DNA from: Nelumbo lutea
Lineage: Eukaryota; Streptophyta; Magnoliopsida; Proteales; Nelumbonaceae
NCBI GenBank assembly: GCA_022828595.1
Contig: JAKGHH010000005.1
Coordinates: 51,765,655-51,829,654 of the forward strand
Length of the DNA: 64,000 bases
Direction: 5' to 3'
Position numbers and translations under genes: made by a program. Under the pieces are notes generated by a model, which made no database searches, had not been told where the DNA came from, and saw only the letters and a program-made list of their open reading frames with translations. Positions 55,816-64,000 of this stretch are shown here, in pieces (position 1 is the first letter of the stretch; each line of letters starts with the position of its first letter).

Positions 55816-57790
55816 AAAATTGTCATAATCCAATGTATTGATGATGACTGGTTACTATTTCAATTAATTATAGAACAACATACCAGCATTCATATACTCT
55901 ATTGCATTTTAATTAAAGATATACATGCAAATGTAACCGGCATAAGATATTTCTGCAGTGGATGAATGGCCATAGAATTAATTTTATACCAACAGTTCAA
56001 TTGCCCATTTCCTAATTAACCCATAATATATGAGAGAGAGAGATTAGTAGCTCATCAGATGGTTGGGAGACACCTCTTATTCCAATTAAGGGAAACCCTT
56101 TTAAAATTTCTTAAATGAGCTGACGAAAGGTCATTGATGAGCGTATGCATGTATTGTCTAAACTACTCAAACAAAATAAGTGTAATATATATATAACAAT
56201 AGCAGAAATGATAAATGATGATCATGACGATGGCTGTTGACTTGCTGTGTAGGATAAGCTATTTTTAAATAGTGTGTGTGTGTGTGTTTTTTTTTGTAGT
56301 GGCAAAAAGAAGAATTTGATTTCGTGGATTATGGTGTCTCATTCTGTTAAGAAATCGTTTTACTATTGTATTATTATAATGTAAATGTTTCTTCCTTTGA
56401 CTCGCCATCTATATGGAATTCAAGAAAATAAAGACGGGCTGCCCATTTTTTTTAACTTGATGTCGTGCTAAATAGAATTTGGACCGACTTAAGGCTAATA
56501 TTCACTGCTTAAAACTTGTAACAAGGACATAAGAAAATGACTAGGGACCTTACCTCTTTTTAGAGATCAAATTTGTGCCCCTAGAGTCCTTCTCATGTTG
56601 TAATTGGCGTAGTTAAATGAAGTGTATTTGGAGTAACATCTAAACAATTAATACGACTATCAAAGAATAAATTGTCTATCAAGGTTACATCATTGATAGA
56701 AGAGTTCAGCAAATACATAAAATGGAAGAGTAAAAAGGTAGCAGACACGTCATATACTGATGCAGACGAATTTCCTTCTTATTACTACCCATTTATAATT
56801 AAACTATATATCACCAATATTAATAGGCAAAAGAAAAACCAAAGTTAAGATATCAGTGCCAATTATAGCTAGGTAGGAAAATTAGCCCAGTTTTGACAGT
56901 TTGGGTTAGTATTTGGCTATTTTCTTCCCTTCTTGGTTAGTGATAACTAACAAAGGCAACCTTACTAAAATAAGGTGAGAGAGGGAAGAAAGCAAAGAGT
57001 ATAAAATAAAATATATTGAAGGCCCCAAAGCCCTACCCTTCATAAAAGAGACTCCTCACCTCAAGATATATAAGTATGCATGCTCTTAATTATAAAGCCT
57101 TATAGTTATTACTTCAACTTGTCATAAACAGTCTATTATATTACAACATACTGCACCCCTCTCTCTCTCTCTGTTCTCTAAAAATTATAGAATAATTAAT
57201 TTTTTTATTAAAAGCATAAATTACATATAGACTAAATATATCAATTATTGACAAAGTTACATCTGCCACAACAGTTTCTTGATAATCTTTTCAAATAACT
57301 TATTTCCAACCTAAAATGAATTAAATAATTTGGTAATAACTAATTAATGTAGCACACTCAAATGGACGATCTTCCACATGCATTTACACTAAGATGGGAA
57401 ATTTCGTGAACCAATGAAATTAAGCTTCAGAAGATGTAGTCACAGTTAGTTGCACCACATTGTATTTAATTAATTTGAAGAGGGGTTTGTTTCGAAACAT
57501 AAACATGAGAAATCGCCTAGTTGTTGCAACACATGGGGGTGCATTAAAGCTTACTACTTACGAACAATATGATCATTCCCGTGTCAACAACCCGCATGCA
57601 GTTCCTTGTAGTAATTAATAAGCTTGCCTTTTATATGTATTCAATAAACTACTCCAAAGAAAGAAGATCTCAAATAGGCAACCTCAATAAATTACATATT
57701 GCCTGAATACGTTTGTGTTGAACTGCCATGTAAATAATAAGGTAACCCGTTTGATTCAATAAAACAGCATACCTGAAAATAGTTTTCTAT
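55816..57790. other. Intergenic, upstream flank of the MYB gene
   Basis: A/T-rich, with a (GT)n run near 56273-56287 and a short CT run near 57161. No gene is recognised. The last several hundred bases are likely MYB promoter. Confidence 0.45.
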
Positions 57791-57796
57791 TCCCTT

Positions 57797-57810
57797 TATT
57801 ATATATCTCT
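57797..57810 (+). promoter_or_regulatory. Candidate TATA box of the MYB gene
   Basis: TTATTATATATCTC lies about 330 bp before the MYB ATG. A CT/CTT-rich stretch (about 58004-58045) follows, as in many plant leaders. Its role is inferred from position only. Confidence 0.35.
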
Positions 57811-58133
57811 CAATATGAGCAATATGAAAGACAGAGTATTGTTAGTGAAGTTTGCAAATAGGTGGGAATTGATAGTGAAGGTTAATTATGTGCCAATAGA
57901 AAAGCAAGAAAAAGTATCAGTATCTCTACAGATATATAGTCTCATCGTATTAGGCAAAGCCACAAAAGTGACTTCTCATCCGCAACCCACAAACCAACCC
58001 ACTTTCTTCTTCTTCTTCTTCTTTGGGTGCTTCTTCTTCCTCCTTAATTCTCTTGTTGCCATAAATTATATTGTCTAGGTCTCTACTTATTGGAAGATAA
58101 TCTGCAGCTCTGTGGCCACGGATTTAATTGATA

Positions 58134-59513
58134 ATGGAGGACTCAGGATCTGGAGCAAGTGATGATGGAAAGACTTGTCCTCGAGGACACTGGAGACCTG
58201 CCGAGGATGAGAAACTCCGGCAGCTTGTCGAGCAATATGGCCCCCAGAACTGGAACTCAATAGCAGAGAAGCTTCAAGGAAGATCTGGTACATAGAAGAC
58301 TCTCTCTCTCTCTCTCTCCCCCTCCCCCCTTCCTCCCTTTAATTTCAAAGCTCAATTACAGTTGGATACTAATTAAAATTCAACTTTAAACATCCTTTCA
58401 ACCTTTAAATTACCTCTGAGGATCAATTTGGTAGAATTATATCCGTTGCACCATAATAAACAAATTTCTTTTCTTCTTTTGTTTTCTTTTTTTTTGTTCA
58501 ACTCCATGATAAACAAATATGAAGTTTAATATCCCACTTCCCCATCTACTAATAAAAGAAATTATCTCATTCCCTCCCTCTCCCCTCCCACCTAAAATTT
58601 CAAAATCACTAATAAATGGTCGTTTTATTTGTAATTTCCTAAATAATATTATATATATTTATTTTATATTTTTTGATTCACAGGGAAGAGTTGCAGATTA
58701 AGATGGTTTAACCAACTTGACCCGAGAATTAACAGAAGGCCATTTACAGAGGAAGAGGAAGAAAGGCTTCTCGCAGCTCATCGCATTCATGGAAATAAGT
58801 GGGCTTTGATAGCTCGTCTCTTCCCTGGTAGAACTGACAATGCTGTGAAGAATCACTGGCATGTTATCATGGCTAGAAAACACAGAGAGCGGTCTAAGCT
58901 CTATGGAAAGAGGGGTTGCCAAAACTTTTTTCTTCGAAATTCCAGTGCTTCCTCTCATGACTACGGAAAGTGTTCAAGACCCCAAATAGAGAACCAGTCC
59001 AAAGAATTCCAGTTCAACAGTAGTGAGTTCCTTGAATTCCAAAGTCATGGAAAAGATGGGGTCTTTGAAGTATCCCCATCGAGTTCCTCCCAAACTTGGG
59101 TATTTTCGAGTTCAATGAATACAACCAGCACACAGTCAGTAGATACTTTTCATGGCGGAGGGAGGGATTACTTCAGTTCTAGTTGCTGCATTATGGGGAG
59201 CTCACATACTTCTCATCTGCAACCTCGCTATAGCTGCTATACTAATTCCTCTCTCTATAGCGGATGCAGGAACTTCAGTGTACCACTGCTTCCTAACTAC
59301 AAGGGGTTTACTTATAATCAGCATGGGAGCCCTAACCAGAGTGATCATAGTTATGAGAATAACAAAATGATCAAGAGTACTGAGTTGGTGAGATTTGGAG
59401 ATAATGGGCTGACACCAAAGTTTAGAATGACTACAGATCCAGAGCAAGGAGATGACTCCAAACACAAAGATGTGCCCTTCATAGACTTTCTTGGTGTGGG
59501 CATCTCTTCTTAA
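58134..59513 (+). CDS. R2R3-MYB transcription factor, subgroup 21 (MYB52/54/56/105/117 clade)
   Basis: Two exons (58134-58287 and 58684-59513), joined at GGAAGATCTG|GTACAT and TTCACAG|GGAAG, encode 327 residues. R2 (about residues 15-65) has its Trp residues at 20, 40 and 59. R3 (about 69-116) has Phe72, Trp91 and Trp110, the usual replacement of the first Trp. The stretches [54 protein letters not shown] and [11 protein letters not shown] are diagnostic for subgroup 21, which includes secondary-wall, organ-boundary and seed-coat regulators. The C-terminus ends [11 protein letters not shown], a conserved subgroup tail. The intron falls in the R2 GRSG|KS position, and there is no intron in R3. 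Everything needed for a functional nuclear DNA-binding protein is intact. Which member it is cannot be settled by eye. Confidence 0.94.
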
Positions 59514-60357
59514 TTACTGATACATGTAAAATCCTTTTTAAGTTAATCAACTCCTAAATTTCTTTTTTGTATAATTTTATCTCAACTTATATGGCTGAAC
59601 ATGGAAAAGCATTTCAGTTCCTCCAAGGGAAATGGTGATGAGGTTCATATATATTTATGAGTTAATTAGAATACTGTTCTTGACTTCTTGTTGTCTAGGC
59701 TAGGGATACATGAATTTTGCTAACTTTTTTTGCTCTTCATATGTTCATATTATAGATAACTAATACAGTTTCAGTCGTTTCTAGATGACAATAAAATTTC
59801 ACCTTCTCTCAAGTTCCAATATCTCTGAGACAGGCTTTGTTCACATCTCCATGCTCTGAAATTTTCATGAAAGTTATAAAATAAATACTACACTTGCATC
59901 AAAAGACAATATATATAAGCTGGGGTGTTCTTGTATGTGTTTGGCCCTATTCATCTCTTACAAGTTGTTGACATCATACACAAGTCCACTATACTTTCCA
60001 TGATTGAGTCTTACTAACTAAAATTATAATAAAAAGAGATGCCTACTAAATTTGTGTCATTTGGGTAATCAAATTCATATAGTACTTTCTTTAATTTGAT
60101 ACCTAATAGTAATGGGTATAGGTATATTACACGTCTTATTAAGTTAATTGGTGTGTTAATGCATCACAATCTGGGTTGCCATAATTAGATTTTTATATTG
60201 GAAACATGCCTTACCAAAATTACTTTTATTCAAATAGTTTAATTGGCGGGAGAGCTGATGGATGGCTTGTAGCTAAAAAGCTAATTCCAGCAAAGGAACC
60301 AACTTACCTTCTCTTAAACTTCTTCTTCCTAGTCCTTGTAATTTATCTTAATTTTGG

Positions 60358-60411
<54 letters not shown>

Positions 60412-61238
60412 GGATTTTATAGGTTATTTGCATGCCCACCAAAAAAATTAAGAAAAAACGACCGACTTCTATTTTATAATCTTCTTTATGTTTCACATTT
60501 TATCTACATTAATTTTCTTTTGAAAATTTAATTGCATAAAGCATCAATGCCATGCATTTTGAAAATTAATTATGCATACCAAGGACTAAAAAGATGGAAA
60601 AAGCTATCCTTGTTAATTGTTATATATTAAAGGGATAATAGGATTGAAAGACTGAAAAGCTAGATTTGTCAAGACCAAAGATCAAAAGAAATTGTAGGGT
60701 CCCCAACAACCCTTCACTTGATTTTTCCTTGGCCTGAGGCTTCTAACAAGATTTTAATTAGTTTAATAAATTTCTAGCTAGGAATCAGTTTAACAAGGAG
60801 ATAACTAGTTTGGAGATCTGCCCTTGTCAAAACGAATCGTCTTTTTGGGTATCTCTAGAATCATCAGACGTATTGAAATTCTCTTGGTTAGATGCATTTT
60901 CCTTTCTGGTAGTTACTGGTGGATTATCATTCTCTGTATAATATACCTGTGAGTGTTATTGAGAGAGACTCTAGCTTGTGTTCTACTTCTAACTTGATAA
61001 ACTCCCGAAATCTCTCTATATATAAGTTGTAGAGCTTGTGAAGAACACATGCCAAGATAAAGAGACCCTTTACAAGAGAAAGCTCTCAGCCATGAGATCA
61101 TTTTGTGCTTGAGAAGGAATCCGTGCTAATGCATGTGTTTGTATGGTTAACATGGTTGAAGTGATCCATTGGGTTGACATTGATCTTATTGAGCAATTCA
61201 TTTTCATTTTATCCTACTTGAGTTACATCAATTTTTAA
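59514..61238. other. MYB 3' flank and intergenic sequence
   Basis: The MYB 3' UTR runs into A/T-rich intergenic DNA. The only distinctive feature is the ATT microsatellite at 60358. No other gene is recognised. Confidence 0.5.
60358..60411. repeat. (ATT)n microsatellite
   Basis: About 17 to 18 uninterrupted ATT repeats. The Leu-rich frame over it is an artefact. Confidence 0.92.
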
Positions 61239-61489
61239 GGCCCGTTTGGTTTACAGGAATAAGGGTTTAGAATCAGAATCAGAATGATCATTTCAATTCC
61301 AACTGTTTGGTTGGACAGAATTGAAATCTCATTCTCATTGCTGATGGAATGACATTTTGAGGGAATGGATTGGAAATGAAATCTCATTTAAGCTGATTTC
61401 AATTCTCATTCTTCTTTCTGATACAAATCAACCATTCTGATTCTCATTTCAATATATTTTGATTCCAATTCCACTGTGAACCAAATGGA
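61239..61489. mobile_element. MITE, family D copy 2, interrupted at its right end
   Basis: The left end is AAGGCCCGTTTGGTTTACAG and the right end ATTCCACTGTGAACCAAATG, in inverted orientation. The interior is rich in GGAAT/ATTCC phrases. A family B element is inserted within the last bases of the right end, which probably continues after 61820. Confidence 0.62.
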
Positions 61490-61812
61490 CAAGGTTTTTA
61501 AAACTGAACCTGACAGGGAACCGCTCTGGGGTCCGGTTCCCAGGTCAAATGGTCTGACCGTTCGAACTGAATGAACGGGCTCATTCTGACAAAAAAATAA
61601 TAAAAAAGTAAAAAAGTAAAAAACAGCCAAAAACTGTTGTCCAGATTGACGGGTTGATGGTTCAACCACCCGGGTCAGCGTTTGTTGACCAAATCAATGG
61701 TTTTTGCTCAAAAAGCGGTTCTGGGCTGAAACGGAACCAGTCAGGTGACCACTGACCAGTTCCCGGTTTTTCTGCCCTGACCGTCCTGTCTGGTCCGGTT
61801 TTGAAAATATTG
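61490..61812. mobile_element. hAT-type MITE, family B copy 3
   Basis: The element begins CAAGGTTTTTAAAACTGAAC and ends GGTCCGGTTTTGAAAATATT then G. The flanks CAAATGGA (61482-61489) and CAAATAGA (61813-61820) agree at 7 of 8 positions. It is 323 bp with no coding capacity. Confidence 0.8.
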
Positions 61813-61820
61813 CAAATAGA

Positions 61821-62852
61821 CGTTTAATTTTTTATTTGTTTGTTTAGTTCAGCTTCCTAGAAGAGTTTGTTTTTTGTTATAATACTGTCATAGCGCAGGG
61901 CTAAAACAGAAAATCATGGCCTTAAACTTTGACTTGTTTGGTTTGAAGAAAAATATAAGGAAACCTATAAAGGATTGCAAAAGTTTCCTACCTTTCCCTT
62001 TCTTTTCTTACTTTTTCCTTAAAACCAAAGGCAGCTAAATGTACTGCAATGGCCTTATCAATAAGTCACTTCATCTAATTTATGGTGAAGCCATGACAGC
62101 AAATCATAGACTTTAATTCAATTGTTTCAGCACAGGCTACTCTAGAGTCGTAACAAATGTGGGTTGTTGCTTGAACAGTTGAACCCCATCTCTGGCTTGC
62201 CTAGCACAAACGCCTTGTCTAGCCTCCTTTCTCATTGGAACCTTAATCTAAGCCGGAAAAGAGTTCTGAGCACTTTGGGTTCTAAACATTATATTCCATA
62301 AGTCTGTTATTAGCTTTCTTGAGTGTTTCATTAATGTGATGGCATTAATTAGTTAGATATTGAAAAGTTTAAGAGAAAAAGGGCAAACCAAAGCTGAAAG
62401 GGTCCACATGCTTTGCCATCTCCTCTCTTTCCTAACCCCGGTGTCAGTCAGATTTTAGGACAGTAGGGCCCAGCATGAATTAATGAACCCTAATCAGCCA
62501 AATTAACGTCTTATTCCATCTTTTCAGCCATATTTTTCTAGCAAGAAACTGAGAAATGTGTTTTCTTGCAGGTGCGAAATGTGACTTTTCCCCCAGTTTC
62601 AGTTTCAGATAGTTGTTGAATTAAATACTTGCCACCTGGACAATGTAAGAGCTGGTGATACACGTAAATTTAGACTTTTTTTCTGGCGTAGGATCTGTTT
62701 CTGATCAAGCATTAAAAGTGAAGTGGCAACATTGAGAAAACCATGTTAGACCACACTATATATGAAGTGTCAAGACAAGTAATCGGTGTTTTAAACAGCA
62801 ACTCAAGCAGATTAGTCTACTCCGGACCCAGATTTCCAATTCGCCTTTTCTA
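61821..62852. other. Intergenic, no gene recognised
   Basis: A loose inverted pair, GTTTGGTTTGAAG near 61939 and CCTTAAAACCAAAGG near 62018, may be a very short MITE. Otherwise nothing is recognised. Confidence 0.4.
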
Positions 62853-62860
62853 TTCACACT

Positions 62861-63316
62861 TACAGGTGCAAACGGATCAGATAATCGTCGAGGTCCGATC
62901 CTATTTGGTTGAATTCAGATCATTCTTATCTGATTTGAGAAGATTCGATCAGATATATGTTATATATATATATGTGTGTGTGTTATTTATTTATTTATAA
63001 ATATATTTCTTATATTATATTTTTATATATTTGTTATATTATTTATTTTTTATAAATATATATATATGAAAATAATTAAAAAATACTTGTATTTTTTATT
63101 TATTTTTATTTAAGTTGATACATTTTGTTTTCTTTTAATAGTTTATTAATTTAAAAAAAAAACAAATCAAATAGGATCAATTCAAATATTCGACTTATTG
63201 ATAGGATTTGAATTCAAATTGAGGCCTATCAACTCCGATTGGATCCACATGAACAATGTCAGATCAGATTTAGATATACCCTGATTCGAATCCGATTCAA
63301 TCCATTTGCATCCTTA
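62861..63316. mobile_element. Non-autonomous hAT-type element with A/T-rich core
   Basis: The left end is TACAGGTGCAAACGGATC. The right end is GATTCAATCCATTTGCATCC followed by TTA, in inverted orientation. The flanks TTCACACT (62853-62860) and CTCACATT (63317-63324) agree at 6 of 8 positions. The core (about 62955-63170) is nearly all A and T. Confidence 0.65.
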
Positions 63317-63324
63317 CTCACATT

Positions 63325-64000
63325 CTACCAATTGTTGTTATACATCTCACAATTCAATATGGCAATGTGTGACTGCAATTCACAGCAGGTAGAGTATGGA
63401 TAAAAAGTAGTGGGCAGAAAATCTGATTTGGTCTAATACAACCAATAACTTGTACACCGTAGATCTGATCAATTGTGTGGGACCCAGTAATAAACAGATG
63501 AAATTACAGAATAAAACTGTTTACCCAGAAGAAAAGAATGTTAAGTTTGTAAATTAAATACTTGTGAAGTTTTGTTACTTTTTATCTTAGATTGGGATCT
63601 TCTAATTAATTTCAAGTGTGAAAAGTCGTTAGAAAAAGGTCAAGCTGCTGTTTGTTGAATATAATGTTTTAAGCAATCTCTGCATTATTATAAAGGAGGG
63701 GATGAGACATACAAATCTATTTGTTCATCTACTTTATGGAGAAAAACACGTTATTCACATGTCCAACATAAGAATAAATTGAAGAAGTCATGACAATGAG
63801 TATTAGCTCTCAAGAAGTATTCGACCAAACTCAATCCGAAATTGTAATTGGTTATTAGATTAGCAAATTATAATATCAGATCTTGATTTTCTTCATCCAA
63901 TGACATTAGTTAATACTCAACGACCCAAAGAAAGTAAAGGTTCCGGTGCTCGTAAATTAAAAAGTCTCCTGCTGATTGTAGTGGAAATCTACACTCAAAT
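63325..64000. other. Intergenic to window end, nothing recognised
   Basis: Ordinary A/T-rich sequence without repeats or coding frames of note. Confidence 0.5.

Noticed and set aside
57815..58078. 87-codon frame just upstream of the MYB ATG
   Set aside because: It ends in a poly-Phe run encoded by the CTT-rich leader. There is no sign of a conserved upstream ORF.
60206..60451. Leu-rich 81-codon frame
   Set aside because: It is created by the ATT microsatellite at 60358-60411.
1..64000. CRISPR array or bacterial-type operon
   Set aside because: There are no regularly spaced identical repeats and no prokaryotic gene organisation; the DNA is clearly plant nuclear.

Overview
The window is nuclear DNA of a flowering plant. 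It carries spliced plant genes with GT-AG introns, an SCL1-type GRAS gene and a subgroup-21 R2R3-MYB gene. It also carries plant Ty1/copia, RNase H-bearing L1 LINE, Au-like SINE, hAT and Mutator-type non-autonomous elements. Very large introns packed with LINEs would fit a woody lineage outside the compact-genome model plants, but the species cannot be named from this sequence.

Layout. (1) 1-5029: a Ty1/copia element on the minus strand that runs off the left edge. Its right LTR, PBS, leader, gag, protease, integrase and most of the RT are present. (2) 5210-28992: nine exons of a plus-strand gene for a DEDDh 3'-5' exonuclease resembling SMALL RNA DEGRADING NUCLEASE 5 (SDN5). Its first exons must lie left of the window, so the copia element probably sits in one of its introns. 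The reading frame is intact through all nine exons to a stop codon, although the introns hold about a dozen LINE copies in both orientations, a SINE and hAT elements. (3) 30638-32248: an intact single-exon SCARECROW-LIKE 1 type GRAS gene on the minus strand, with a probable leader intron and promoter reaching about 34.9 kb. (4) About 35.6-57.7 kb: mostly intergenic, with SINEs, a duplicated A/T-rich repeat and many short non-autonomous DNA transposons, plus one 67-codon candidate gene at 53072. (5) 58134-59513: an intact two-exon R2R3-MYB gene of the MYB52/54/56/105/117 clade. (6) 59.5-64 kb: intergenic, with more hAT-type elements and a long ATT microsatellite.

The host genes are not an operon or a pathway cluster: an RNA-turnover exonuclease, a GRAS regulator and a MYB regulator are simply neighbours. 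No new enzymatic system is evident. The most informative content is the transposon archaeology. In two cases the reading frame of an older element resumes exactly across a younger insertion and its target-site duplication. Three small MITE families have several copies here with clear 8- or 9-bp target-site duplications. LINEs are confined to the introns of the nuclease gene, while MITEs dominate the intergenic half. All calls come from reading the sequence by eye; no database search was run.
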